A stretch of 64,000 bases of DNA from Kitasatospora sp. GP82 (GTDB taxonomy: Bacteria > Actinomycetota > Actinomycetes > Streptomycetales > Streptomycetaceae), in assembly GCF_029892105.1 (NCBI RefSeq), contig NZ_JARZAJ010000007.1, positions 185,119 to 249,118 on the forward strand. Reading direction: 5' to 3'. A model generated the notes under the pieces. That model worked only from the letters and a program-made list of their open reading frames with translations. It had not been told where the DNA came from and did not search any database. This document shows, piece after piece, positions 36,206-45,188 of the stretch. The first letter of the stretch is position 1. The number at the start of each line of letters is the position of its first letter. A program made the translations under genes and the position numbers.

Positions 36206-37618
36206 CTGTCCAGCACCTCTCCCACCCAGCAGGCCGACCAGGCCCATCTCGGCCATGTCATCTTCATCTCGGCCGCCGCCGCGATGGGCGGCTTCCTGTT
36301 CGGCTACGACAGCGCCGTGATCAACGGTGCGGTGACGGGCATTCAGAAGCACTTCGGGGTCGGCCACGGCGAGACCGCCTTCGTGGTCGCGATCGCACTG
36401 CTCGGCTCGGCGGCGGGCGCGGTGATCGCCGGCCGCCTCGCCGACCACTTCGGCCGGGTCAGGACGATGCTGCTGGCCGCCGTCCTGTTCGCGGTCAGCG
36501 GGGTCGGCTCGATGTTCCCGCCCTCGATCGAGCTGCTGGCCTTCTGGCGCGTGGTCGGCGGCATCGCCATCGGCATCGCCTCGGTGATCGCCCCCACCTA
36601 CATCGCCGAGGTCTCGCCGACCGCCTACCGCGGGCGCCTCGCCTCCTTCCAGCAACTGGCCATCGTGCTCGGCATCACCGTCTCCCAACTGGCCAACTGG
36701 GCCCTGAACCAGGCGGCCGGCGGCGAGTCCACCGGACACCTCGGCGGGATCCAGGCCTGGCAGTGGATGCTCGGGGTGGAGGCCATCCCCGCAGTCGTCT
36801 ACGGGCTGATGGCGCTGGCCATCCCGGAGTCCCCGCGCTACCTGATCGCCGACGGCCGGGAGGAGAAGGCCCGGGAGGTGCTGGCCGAGGTGGAGGGCGG
36901 CGGCGGCGACCTGGACGCCCGGGTCGCGGAGATCCGCTCGGTGCTGGCGTCCGCCCACAAGCCGCGGGCGAAGGACCTGATGGGCGGCCGCTTCGGCCTG
37001 CTGCCGATCGTCTGGGTCGGCATCGGCGCCTCGGTGTTCCAGCAGTTCGTCGGTATCAACGTGATCTTCTACTACTCGTCGCTGCTGTGGCAGTCGGTCG
37101 GCATCAACGAGAGCAACTCGCTGCTGATCAGCCTCTCCACCTCGATCATCAATGTGATCGGCACCGTGATCGCGATGGTGCTGGTGGACCGGATCGGCCG
37201 CAAGCCGCTGGCCTTGGCGGGTTCGACGGGCATGGCGCTGGCGCTCGGCACGGCGGCGTGGGCCTTCTCGCACCGGGTCGGTACGGGTGCCACCGCGACC
37301 CTCGGCAGCTCCTACGCCACGACGGCGCTGATCGCCGCGCACGTCTTCGTGCTCTGCTTCGCCTTCTCCTGGGGCGTGGTGGTCTGGGTCCTGCTCGGCG
37401 AGATGTTCCCCAACCGGATCCGGGCGCTGGCACTGTCGGTCGCCGCCTCGGCCCAGTGGATCGCCAACTGGGCCATCACGGTGTCGTTCCCCAGCCTCTC
37501 CGACTGGAACCTCTCGGCGACGTACGTGATCTACGCCTGCTTCGCGCTGCTCTCCATCCCCTTCGTGGCGTACTGCATCAGGGAGACCAAGGGCCGGGCC
37601 CTGGAGGAGATGGGCTGA
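36206..37618 (+). CDS. glcP: Sugar porter MFS permease (GlcP-type glucose permease)
   Basis: 470 aa sugar:H+ symporter with twelve helices. GGFLFGYDSAVINGAV in TM1, GRLADHFGRVR (motif A), PESPRYLI near residue 215, QQFVGINVIFYYSS in TM7 and the end RETKGRALEEMG are classical sugar-porter motifs, close to Streptomyces GlcP as I recall it. The only in-frame ATG near the start (36284) would delete half of TM1. The frame has no ATG, GTG or TTG upstream of it at a sensible place, but a CTG at 36206 has GGGAG at 36195-36199 and gives the expected length. A CTG start is therefore inferred. The substrate is most likely glucose. Confidence 0.87.
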   Translation: MSSTSPTQQADQAHLGHVIFISAAAAMGGFLFGYDSAVINGAVTGIQKHFGVGHGETAFVVAIALLGSAAGAVIAGRLADHFGRVRTMLLAAVLFAVSGVGSMFPPSIELLAFWRVVGGIAIGIASVIAPTYIAEVSPTAYRGRLASFQQLAIVLGITVSQLANWALNQAAGGESTGHLGGIQAWQWMLGVEAIPAVVYGLMALAIPESPRYLIADGREEKAREVLAEVEGGGGDLDARVAEIRSVLASAHKPRAKDLMGGRFGLLPIVWVGIGASVFQQFVGINVIFYYSSLLWQSVGINESNSLLISLSTSIINVIGTVIAMVLVDRIGRKPLALAGSTGMALALGTAAWAFSHRVGTGATATLGSSYATTALIAAHVFVLCFAFSWGVVVWVLLGEMFPNRIRALALSVAASAQWIANWAITVSFPSLSDWNLSATYVIYACFALLSIPFVAYCIRETKGRALEEMG

Positions 37619-37780
37619 CACAGCCCTGCGCAGGTGCCCGCCCGACCGGCCGGTCACCGCTCACCCGATCGGCCCGGCGCCGGTGCCTGGCGCAGCCGAG
37701 CCCCGCATAGCATCATGCCCCTCGGGCCCAACCCGCGCCCGCTGCCCGCCGCATACGCGGCTCACCCCGACGGAGAGGCC

Positions 37781-38473
37781 ATGGGCGGTTCCCGCCAGAA
37801 CGTCACCTTCCCCAGCAACGGGCGGACGGCACACGGGTATCTCGCCCTGCCGCACCAGGGGGTCGGCCCGGGGCTGGTGGTCGTCCAGGAGTGGTGGGGG
37901 CTCACCTCGCAACTGGCGGACACGGTCGACCGGTTCGCCGCCGAGGGCTTCGTCGCCCTCGCGCCGGACCTGTTCGGCGGCACGACCACCCACGACAAGG
38001 CCGAGGCCGCCCGGCTGATCCAGGAGCTGCCGGTCGAACAGGCGGCACAGGATCTGCGCGGCGCGGTCGACTTCCTGCTCGGCCACCCCCAGGTGATCGG
38101 CGACTCGCTGGGCGCGGTCGGCTTCTGCATGGGCGGCGGCTTCGCGCTGGCGCTGGCCGCACAGGAGGGTGACCGGATCGCGGCAGTGGTGCCGTTCTAC
38201 GGCCTGCCGAGGGATCCGGACTTCGACTACCGGGGGCTGACGGCCCATGTCCTCGGGCACTACGGCGAGCACGACCGCTCGATCCCGGTCACCGCCGTGG
38301 ACGAGGCGGCGATCCGGATCGGCGAGGCCACCGACCGCCGCCCGGAGATCCACTTCTACCCCGCCGGGCACGCCTTCATGAACGAGGAGAACCTGCTGGG
38401 CACGTACGACGCCCTCCAGGCCCGGATCGCCTGGCGGCGGACCCTCAGCTTCCTCTGGGGTCACCTGGGCTAG
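37781..38473 (+). CDS. Dienelactone hydrolase family protein
   Basis: 230 aa alpha/beta hydrolase. The catalytic triad is visible: Cys in GAVGFCMGGGFALAL near residue 116, Asp in YGEHDRSIPV near residue 166, and His in PAGHAFMNEEN near residue 199. VVQEWWGLTSQLADTVDRFA near residue 31 is the typical N-terminal motif with the conserved Glu. Carboxymethylenebutenolidase activity is the family prototype, but many actinobacterial members act on other esters. The ATG at 37781 has GGAGAGG immediately upstream. It is a single-gene unit. Confidence 0.9.
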   Translation: MGGSRQNVTFPSNGRTAHGYLALPHQGVGPGLVVVQEWWGLTSQLADTVDRFAAEGFVALAPDLFGGTTTHDKAEAARLIQELPVEQAAQDLRGAVDFLLGHPQVIGDSLGAVGFCMGGGFALALAAQEGDRIAAVVPFYGLPRDPDFDYRGLTAHVLGHYGEHDRSIPVTAVDEAAIRIGEATDRRPEIHFYPAGHAFMNEENLLGTYDALQARIAWRRTLSFLWGHLG

Positions 38474-38606
38474 CGCCTGTCCGCCGGTCCTCTCGCAGAC
38501 CGTGACCCATGCACGGTTCCGGAGCGCGGGGCCCGAACGGTGCGTACTCACCCACACGGTCCGACCTGGGGTAGTGCGGTACCGATAATCGGATGGACAT
38601 GCGGCG

Positions 38607-39896
38607 GTGACGGCCACCATAGTCGCGACGGTGAGCAGTCATCAGGAATCCCACCGCCGATTCGCCTGGGCCGGGCGCAACTACCGGATCCAGACCGCCG
38701 CCACGGTGGTCAGCGGTCTTGGCAACGCGGCGGCCCCGATCGCCACCGCCTTCGCGGTACTGGAGACCGGCGGCAGTGCCACCGAGGTCGGGTACGTCAC
38801 GGCGGCCCGGCTGGTGCCACTGGTGCTCCTGCTGCTCATCGGCGGCACCCTCGCCGACCGACTGCCCCGGCACCACGTCATGGTCGGCGCCAACCTCTTC
38901 AACGCACTCTCCCAGGCCGCGCTGGCCGCGCTGGTGCTCAGCGGCGGCGTCCGGCTCTGGCAGCTGCTGCTGCTCGCGGCGGCCGGCGGTGCCGGGCAGG
39001 CGTTCTACGCGCCCGCCTCCAAGGGCGTGATCATGCAGAGCGTGTCCAAGGAGCACGCCGCAAAGGCGTTCTCGATCTTCCGGATGGCGATGAACGGCGC
39101 CCAGATCGGCGGAGCCGCCCTCGGCGGCACCCTGGTCGCCACCGTCGGTCCCGGCTGGGTCCTGGCCATCGACGCGCTCGCCTACACGGTCGCCGCCGGG
39201 CTGCGCGTCTTCCTGGCGGCCGAGGCGGCCCCGGTCCGGTCCGAGCACCCCAGCATGGTGCACGAACTGCGCGAAGGGTGGCGGGAGTTCGTCGGTCGCC
39301 GCTGGCTGTGGGCCGTGGTGCTCCAGTTCTCGGTGGTGATGACCTGCATCAGCGCGGTCGAGGCGGTGTACGGTCCGGTGGTCGCCCAGCAGCGGCTCGG
39401 CGGGGCACGCAGCTGGGGCCTCGCGATGGCGGCATTCGGCGTCGGCCTGGTCTCCACCGGGGTGCTGATGGCCCGTTGGCAGCCGAGGCGGATCCTGCTG
39501 GTCGGCAACTACATGGTCTTCCTGCTCGCGGCCCCCGGCCTCTCCCTGGCACTCAACGCCCCGCTGCCCCTGATCGCGGTCGCGATGTTCGTCTCCGGCG
39601 CCGGGGTCACCGTCTTCGGCGTGAACTGGATGATCGCCCTTCAACAGGAGATATCCGCCGAGCTGTTCTCCCGGGTCGCCGCGTACGACCACCTCGGCTC
39701 GATCGCCCTCACCCCGATCGGCACCGCGCTCGCCGGACCGGCAGCCGACGCGCTGGGCCTCGGCGGCGCGCTGTGGACCTGCGGCATCACCACCCTGCTG
39801 CTCGCCGCTACCGCCATGGTGGTCCCCGAGATCCGTCAACTCACCCGCGCCGCCGCACCCGTGGCCCCCATCCGCGAGACGGTCACCACCGGCTGA
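38607..39896 (+). CDS. MFS transporter, EntS/MFS_3-like exporter
   Basis: 429 aa, twelve predicted helices. A short cytoplasmic N-terminus precedes NYRIQTAATVVSGLGNAAAP. Motif A is degenerate (GGTLADRLPRHHVMVGANLF), as in the MFS_3 / enterobactin exporter group. Further family motifs are AGQAFYAPASKGVIMQSV near residue 138 and a final helix rich in Leu/Ala. Start GTG 38607; a GTG at 38631 is an alternative. The family includes macrolide and siderophore exporters. No biosynthetic genes are adjacent, so the substrate is open. Confidence 0.85.
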   Translation: MTATIVATVSSHQESHRRFAWAGRNYRIQTAATVVSGLGNAAAPIATAFAVLETGGSATEVGYVTAARLVPLVLLLLIGGTLADRLPRHHVMVGANLFNALSQAALAALVLSGGVRLWQLLLLAAAGGAGQAFYAPASKGVIMQSVSKEHAAKAFSIFRMAMNGAQIGGAALGGTLVATVGPGWVLAIDALAYTVAAGLRVFLAAEAAPVRSEHPSMVHELREGWREFVGRRWLWAVVLQFSVVMTCISAVEAVYGPVVAQQRLGGARSWGLAMAAFGVGLVSTGVLMARWQPRRILLVGNYMVFLLAAPGLSLALNAPLPLIAVAMFVSGAGVTVFGVNWMIALQQEISAELFSRVAAYDHLGSIALTPIGTALAGPAADALGLGGALWTCGITTLLLAATAMVVPEIRQLTRAAAPVAPIRETVTTG

Positions 39897-39974
39897 CCGA
39901 CCACCACGGCAACCGAACCCCGAGCCCGGTCGTCCGACCAGGTGACACCAGTGCCACACCTCGGGGGGAATCCA

Positions 39975-40040
39975 GTGTCAAAGCCGCTGCTGTTCCTGGA
40001 TGTCGACGGAGTACTCGACCCGGCCTGCCCACCCCCGGAC
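39975..40040 (+). pseudogene. 5' stub of a HAD-like gene
   Basis: A good RBS (GGGGGGAA) is followed by a GTG at 39975 and VSKPLLFLDVDGVLDP, the first strand and DxD motif of an actinobacterial HAD-family protein. After about 20 residues the frame turns into sequence with no family resemblance, reading antisense to the end of the peptidase gene (stop at 40178). The rest of the HAD domain is missing, apparently lost by deletion. Translation could still produce a short junk peptide. Confidence 0.7.
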
Positions 40041-40177
40041 TCCGGCTTCGGATTCAGCTTCGGCTCCCGAGTGGATCCGGTTCCGCACCGGTCCGTGCCG
40101 GAGCCGATCGCGGTCGGATTGACTCGTGGTCAGAGTGAATCCGGCCGGGAGCCAGTCGCTCTCCGGCCGGATCGGCG

Positions 40178-41629
40178 TCAGAACCGCTGGTGCTCCAACC
40201 GCAGTCCCTCAGCGTCCAGTTCGCCGAACGGCGGCACCTGGTGGCCACGGGTGAGCGAGGTGCCCGAGGAGGCCCCGGCCCACTGGAGCAGCCTGGCCGT
40301 CGCCGCAGCGGACTCGTCCGCCCGCAGCGAGTCGATCTTCGCACCGTGGTTTCCGCCGGGCACGGTGTAGACGTAGCTGTCCCGGCTCCCTCGGCCCAGG
40401 GCGAAGCGCTCGGCGCCCCACGGGTCGTTCTCCCCGTAGACGAAGAGGATCCGCTCGGCGGAGTGCCGCACCCAGTGGTCGATGTCCCGCATCGCTCGCG
40501 GGTCGAAGCGCATCGGGATCGAGCGCGGCACATAACTGCGCGGCGAGTACAGCTCCTTGAAGTCGTAGTGCAGCAGGTCCTTGAGGTAGGAGACGTCGAA
40601 GCTCGGCGCACCCAGTTCGGTGCCGGCCTGGTAGTAGTACGGGGTGTACCGGGCGAGCGAGCCGTCGGAGTTCGCGGCGATGCCGGAGTGGGTGTCGAAC
40701 CAGGCGTAGAGCTGGTCATCGGTGGCGCTCGCCGCGGGCACCGTGGCGCAGTCGGCCTCGGTGGCGTACTGCCAGAAGCCCCAGACGACGTCCAGGACAC
40801 CGGCCTCGTAACCCCGGTCGGCGCTGGCCATCACCTCGAAGGTGTTGCCGCGGGCGGCGTTGTCGGCGGCGTAGCGCGGCTCCAGGGTCCCTCGCCGGAC
40901 GAGCAGTTCGCGCTGGGCCGTCCTCAGCGCCGCACGGCACTCGGAGGTGCCGACCCGCTCGAAGAAGGCGGTGTAGGCAGAGTCGTCACGGTCGTTCACC
41001 TCATCGGGTGCGACGTAGGCGACGGTTCCGTCCACGTCGTTCGGGTAGAAGCGACGGTGGTAGACGGAGGACATACCGCCCTTGCTGGCCCCGGTAGAGA
41101 TCCACTTCTGAGCGTAGATCCGCTTGAGGGTGGTGATGACCGCATGGGCGTCGGCCGCCCCCTGCCGGATACCGGCCTTGGTCCAGTCGGCGGGCTCGGG
41201 ACGGGAGGGGGTGAAGAAGCGGTACTCGATGGAGACCTGGTTGCCGTCCAGGAGCCGGGTCGGTTCGGTCCGGGACGGATTGGTCCCCAGGGTGTAGCCG
41301 TTGGTGTAGAAGACCGTCGGCCGGTCCTCACCCCGGTGCAGCACGCTGAGCCGCTGCTGGAAGGTGCCGAGCCACGGCCTGAAGTGGTCGATCGGCTGGG
41401 TGTACGTCAGCAGGAAGTAGCGGTGCCCGGTGGTGGTGGGCTTCTCCTCGGTGATCGTCATACCGGGGATCGCGGCCAGCCGGTCCCGGATGTCGGCGGT
41501 GGCTGCGGTGCCGGTCGCGACGGCCGTGACGGCCGTACGGGTCTGCGCGGTGGCCGGCAGGACCGACCCCAGGCCCAGTGCCGGTATGAGCAGGGCTGCC
41601 GTCAGCAGCCCCCGGAGCAGATTGCGCAT
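40178..41629 (-). CDS. Secreted serine peptidase, prolyl tri/tetrapeptidyl aminopeptidase type (S28/S37)
   Basis: 483 aa exported peptidase. A signal peptide (LLRGLLTAALLIPALGLGSV, cleavage near ATA-QT) is followed by the catalytic domain. The nucleophile is in KWISTGASKGGMSSVYHRRF near residue 190. Asp is in LFVYGENDPWGAERF and His in VPGGNHGAKIDSL. These agree with the Streptomyces tripeptidyl/tetrapeptidyl aminopeptidase-like group, which removes N-terminal oligopeptides from secreted proteins. The ATG at 41629 lies just after GGAGAG. Upstream, TTGACA on the minus strand (about 41711-41716) in a small dyad TGACA-CAT-TGTCA (41704-41716) may be a promoter element. Confidence 0.82.
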   Translation of the reverse strand: MRNLLRGLLTAALLIPALGLGSVLPATAQTRTAVTAVATGTAATADIRDRLAAIPGMTITEEKPTTTGHRYFLLTYTQPIDHFRPWLGTFQQRLSVLHRGEDRPTVFYTNGYTLGTNPSRTEPTRLLDGNQVSIEYRFFTPSRPEPADWTKAGIRQGAADAHAVITTLKRIYAQKWISTGASKGGMSSVYHRRFYPNDVDGTVAYVAPDEVNDRDDSAYTAFFERVGTSECRAALRTAQRELLVRRGTLEPRYAADNAARGNTFEVMASADRGYEAGVLDVVWGFWQYATEADCATVPAASATDDQLYAWFDTHSGIAANSDGSLARYTPYYYQAGTELGAPSFDVSYLKDLLHYDFKELYSPRSYVPRSIPMRFDPRAMRDIDHWVRHSAERILFVYGENDPWGAERFALGRGSRDSYVYTVPGGNHGAKIDSLRADESAAATARLLQWAGASSGTSLTRGHQVPPFGELDAEGLRLEHQRF

Positions 41630-41752
41630 CAACTCTCCATGCCTGGTGGGTCGTCGGAGGGATCACACAGTCCCGGTCGGGCCCCACCACGCTGGCGTGA
41701 GCATGACACATTGTCAATAACCGGTAAAGCCATTCCGGCCGGACCGACCCGC

Positions 41753-42547
41753 CTAGGCGGCCGGCAGCCAGCTGACGTGACCGGCCAGCAGCGCGTACCC
41801 GACGAAGGCGACGGTGTCGATCAACGCATGCGCCACCACCAGCGGCATCACCCGGCCCCAACGGCGGTACAGCAGGCAGAAGACCACGCCCATCACCATA
41901 TTGCCGACCAGTCCGCCGACGCCCTGGTACAGGTGGTACGAACCGCGCAGGACCGAACTGGTGACGATCATCGCGGGCACCCCCCAACCGAGCCGGCCGA
42001 GCCGGCGCAGCAGGTACCCGACGACGATCACCTCCTCCAGGATGGCGTTCTGCCAGGCGGAGGCAACCAGAACGGGGATGCGCCACCAGACGTCCGGCAG
42101 CCCCGAGGGCGCGACGGTCAGGTTGGCGCCGACCGCCTGCGAGCCGAGGTAGAGCAGCAGTCCACAGCCGCCGATCGCGGCCGCGAGCACCGCTCCCCGA
42201 CCCAGGTCACCGAGCTTGCGGCGCAGGTCGAAGCCCAGGCGCCGCAGCGAACTGCCCTCGCGGACCAGCAGGTAGCCGACCAGCGCGACCGGCATCAGGC
42301 CACGCAGGATGTAGTACACCTGCCAGGCGAGGTCGAGCCACGGCCGGCCGGGGGCCCGCGAGCCGTTGAGCGTCGCGACCTGCTGGCCGAGGGCGATCGG
42401 CTGGGTGAGTGAACCGACGAAGCTGATCAGTGCGCTGACGCCGCTGGCACCGAGCGAGAGACCGAGCACGATCAGGACTTCCACCGCGAGCAGGCGGCGG
42501 GACGGCGCTGCGGTCTCGGGTTCGGGCTCGGTCGAAACGGTGGTCAC
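41753..42547 (-). CDS. CPBP family intramembrane metalloprotease
   Basis: 264 aa membrane protein of the Rce1/CPBP (ABI) family. The conserved motifs are present: AILEEVIVVGYLLRRL (EExxx..., with Tyr where many have Arg), SYHLYQG (His in motif 2) and VVAHALIDTVAF (HxxxD). Several hydrophobic segments surround them. The GTG at 42547 with GGAGA directly upstream is chosen. Longer starts at 42604 and 42640 add a Gly/Pro/Ala tail and lack a usable RBS. Members process prenylated proteins or bacteriocin-like peptides; here the role is unknown. The final product ends in HVSWLPAA. Confidence 0.82.
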   Translation of the reverse strand: MTTVSTEPEPETAAPSRRLLAVEVLIVLGLSLGASGVSALISFVGSLTQPIALGQQVATLNGSRAPGRPWLDLAWQVYYILRGLMPVALVGYLLVREGSSLRRLGFDLRRKLGDLGRGAVLAAAIGGCGLLLYLGSQAVGANLTVAPSGLPDVWWRIPVLVASAWQNAILEEVIVVGYLLRRLGRLGWGVPAMIVTSSVLRGSYHLYQGVGGLVGNMVMGVVFCLLYRRWGRVMPLVVAHALIDTVAFVGYALLAGHVSWLPAA

Positions 42548-42732
42548 CAGGTCTCCAGCACGCAGCTTCGGTCCGGCGACCGGTCCTGCCGCCGGGCCGA
42601 TCATCCTTCCATACCAAGCTTTGAACACCCGGTCGGCCATGCAAGGAACCGCTCGTGCAACCGAGCAGCGCTGTACGGACACGCGCCCCGGACCTGCCCG
42701 GCGTACTGCCCGGCAGGCCACTGCACGGAGAG

Positions 42733-44232
42733 CTAGCCCACCGGCCAGCTGTGGACGGGCTCCCCCGTGCGCGAGTACTCCATGTACCGCCGCGTCATGG
42801 CCGCCAGCGCCGCCGCGCGGTCCATGCCGAACTGCTCGCGCAAACGGTGCACGGTGGCACTCTGCCAGGCGGCGCCGTTGGTACGGCGCAGGCAGCGCTG
42901 CTCGATGATGCCGAGGTAGCGGTCGCGGTCGCCCGCCGCCACGCCCCACTCGTTGAGCCCCTGGTACGCCAGCGGGAGCAGTTCGCTCAGCACCAGTTCG
43001 GTGACCGCGACCGGCACCGTTCCTCGCGCGCCCCGACCGCTCTTCGGCCACTGGAGCACCGTCTCGATGCCGTACCTGGCGGCGTTGTGGAAGTTCTCGT
43101 CGGCCTGGGCGAAGGCGAGGCGGGTCCAGATCGGCCTGGGCTGCTCGGCGAGCACCCGGACCAGGCCGTAGAAGAAGGCCGCGTTGGCCAGGGTGTCGGC
43201 GACCGTCGGACCGGCCGGCAGGCAGCGGTTCTCCACCCGCAGGTGCGGTACGCCGTCGGCGACGTCGTACACCGGCCGGTTCCAGCGGTAGATGGTGCCG
43301 TTGTGCAGGCGCATCTCGGCGAGCCTCGGGATGCCGCCGGAGGCGAGCGTCTTGACCGGGTCCTCGCCGTCGCAGATCGGGAGCAGCGCGGGGAAGTAGC
43401 GCAGGTTCTCGGCGAAGAGGTCCAGCGCGGAGTCGACCCAGCGCTCCCCGAACCAGGTGATCGGGCGTACGCCCTGGGCCTTGAGCTCGGCCGAACGGGT
43501 GTCGCACGCCTGCTGGAAGAGCACCGGCCTGGTCTCGCGCCACAGCTCCCGGCCGAACAGGAAGGGCGAGTTGGCGCCGAGGGCGACCTGGACGGCGGAG
43601 AAGGCCTGGGCGGCGTTCCACACCGAGGCGAAACGCTCGGGGGTGACCTGGAGGTGCAGCTGGAGCGAGGTCGCGGCGGCCTCGGCGACCATGGAGACCG
43701 ACTCGATCGCCAGATGCTCGACGCCCTCGATGTCGAGAGCGATGTCCTCGCCCCTTGCGGCCAGGATCTGGTCGCTGAGCAGGGTGTAGCGGTCGTTGTG
43801 GGACATGGCCTCCAGGCCGGTGTGGTCGAGGTCGAGGGTCGGCAGGATGCCGACCATCACGATCCGGGCACCGACCTCGGTGGCCTTGCGGTCGGCGTAC
43901 CGCAGACAGGTGTCGAGCTCCTCACGGAGGTCCTCCAGGACATGGCCGCTCAGCCGGTGCGGCGCGATATTGACCTCGATGTTGAACCGGCCCAGCTCGG
44001 TCTGGAAGTCGCTGGAGGCGATTGATCCGAGCACCTGCTCGTTGTACAGCAGCGGCTGGCCCTGCTCGTCGGCCAGGTTGAGCTCGATCTCCAGGCCCAT
44101 CATGGCCTTGGGCCGGTCGAAGCGCTCCTCCCGCAGCATCCGCTCCAGCGCGTCCTGACAGGACTGCAGCTTCCGGCGGTACAGCTGCCGGTCGGCCAGC
44201 TCCGCCCGAGTCGCCACGACCTTCTCGCCCAT
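42733..44232 (-). CDS. Glutamate-cysteine ligase family protein
   Basis: 499 aa, related to the GCS2-type carboxylate-amine ligases. RPKAMMGLEIELNLADEQG near residue 42 contains the metal-binding ExE motif. FNIEVNIAPHRLSG near residue 83, TSLQLHLQVTPERFASVWNA near residue 190, RVENRCLPAGPTVADTL near residue 345 and the end RTGEPVHSWPVG are conserved. Actinobacteria use mycothiol rather than glutathione, so the product may be a gamma-glutamyl compound such as an ergothioneine precursor (EgtA-like). The egtBCDE genes are not nearby, so this remains open. The ATG at 44232 has GAAGGGG upstream. Confidence 0.8.
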   Translation of the reverse strand: MGEKVVATRAELADRQLYRRKLQSCQDALERMLREERFDRPKAMMGLEIELNLADEQGQPLLYNEQVLGSIASSDFQTELGRFNIEVNIAPHRLSGHVLEDLREELDTCLRYADRKATEVGARIVMVGILPTLDLDHTGLEAMSHNDRYTLLSDQILAARGEDIALDIEGVEHLAIESVSMVAEAAATSLQLHLQVTPERFASVWNAAQAFSAVQVALGANSPFLFGRELWRETRPVLFQQACDTRSAELKAQGVRPITWFGERWVDSALDLFAENLRYFPALLPICDGEDPVKTLASGGIPRLAEMRLHNGTIYRWNRPVYDVADGVPHLRVENRCLPAGPTVADTLANAAFFYGLVRVLAEQPRPIWTRLAFAQADENFHNAARYGIETVLQWPKSGRGARGTVPVAVTELVLSELLPLAYQGLNEWGVAAGDRDRYLGIIEQRCLRRTNGAAWQSATVHRLREQFGMDRAAALAAMTRRYMEYSRTGEPVHSWPVG

Positions 44233-44582
44233 GGGTGCCCCTTCACCTTTGGTCGATCGTCCCTGCATCATGCCCCGCTGGAAGATCAATAGCCTCCAAC
44301 CCGAACACGTTGACGACACAGTCGTTCTGACGATCCGTCAGACACTTTCCGGCTTGCCATGGGGAACTGAACGTGATAAGAAGGTCACCCTGCGCACCTG
44401 TTCGAGTAGAATTCGCACTGCGCTCCTGCCCGGTGCCATGCCGCTCCGAATCCTCATCGTCGGCAGGTTCCGCGGCCGCACCGCGATCATGCCCAACCGG
44501 ACACGGCCCAGGTCCCGTCACACCAACGCCACGCCGGTATGCCGCACTCGCACGCCGATCTAGCACGGAGAGGCGACCCGCC
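44233..44582. other. Divergent intergenic region with a 17-bp palindrome
   Basis: 350 bp between the ligase gene (minus) and a hypothetical gene (plus). It holds the dyad at 44326-44342 listed separately. A TTGACG at 44310-44315 is a possible -35, without a clear -10 at the right distance. No small gene was supported. Confidence 0.4.
44326..44342. promoter_or_regulatory. 17-bp palindrome TCTGACGATCCGTCAGA
   Basis: Seven-bp arms TCTGACG / CGTCAGA around ATC, perfectly symmetric, 94 bp from the ligase start and 241 bp from the plus-strand gene. It looks like a dimeric repressor site. No regulator is adjacent. Confidence 0.5.
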
Positions 44583-45188
44583 ATGACTATGCAGACGCCC
44601 CAGCCCCCGCCCAGCGCCCTGCGCGCGGTTCTTGCCGCGCTCGACTCCGAGGCCGCCCTGTGCCAGCCGGCCGCCGCCGCCCTGCGCGGCGCCGTCGGCC
44701 CGCTGCTGCCCTCCCATCCGCTCGCGGTGCACATCCTGGAGGGACCCGGCAGTCAGCTGGCCACGGCCAGGCGCACCGGGTGGCGCTTCCTGATCAAGCG
44801 CGGCTCGGCGACGGTCTCGGCGGAACCGGCGGCAACCGCGGAGGTGGCGGCGGCGGCCGAGGTGGTCGAGACGGCGGACGGTCACAGCTTCTCCCACTTC
44901 ACCGCGGGGCCGTACCTGGACTCCACGGTCCGGGCGCTGCGCCAGGCCTGGCAGCTCGCCCAGTCCTCGCGCTCCCGGCACCAGCCGAGGCTGCTGTCGA
45001 TGCCCGAGCACTACGCCGCCGCACTCTGGCTACACCACCCGGAGCCGGGCCCTGCCACCGATCTGCTGATTCCACTGGCGCCCGCGCCCTGCGGGGTGAC
45101 CGCACACCGGGTCTACCCGGCGGCCGAGCTGCTGGCGATGCTGGAGCGCGCGGCCGTCCCCGCGCGGCTGACAGCCGGGATCTCCTGA
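44583..45188 (+). CDS. Hypothetical protein, family not recognised
   Basis: 201 aa, soluble, no signal peptide or membrane segment. It is Ala/Leu-rich. A stretch GSATVSAEPAATAEVAAAAE in the middle is low-complexity. Conserved-looking pieces are HILEGPGSQLATARRTGWRF near residue 50 and MPEHYAAALWLHH near residue 140. The start is well supported by GGAGAGG at 44567-44573. It is divergent from the glutamate-cysteine ligase gene. I cannot assign a function. Confidence 0.75.
   Translation: MTMQTPQPPPSALRAVLAALDSEAALCQPAAAALRGAVGPLLPSHPLAVHILEGPGSQLATARRTGWRFLIKRGSATVSAEPAATAEVAAAAEVVETADGHSFSHFTAGPYLDSTVRALRQAWQLAQSSRSRHQPRLLSMPEHYAAALWLHHPEPGPATDLLIPLAPAPCGVTAHRVYPAAELLAMLERAAVPARLTAGIS

Noticed and set aside
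42548..42640. Longer CPBP protease with N-terminus MADRVFKAWYGRM
   Set aside because: The extension is Gly/Pro/Ala low-complexity, has no proper RBS, and GTG 42547 has GGAGA at good spacing.
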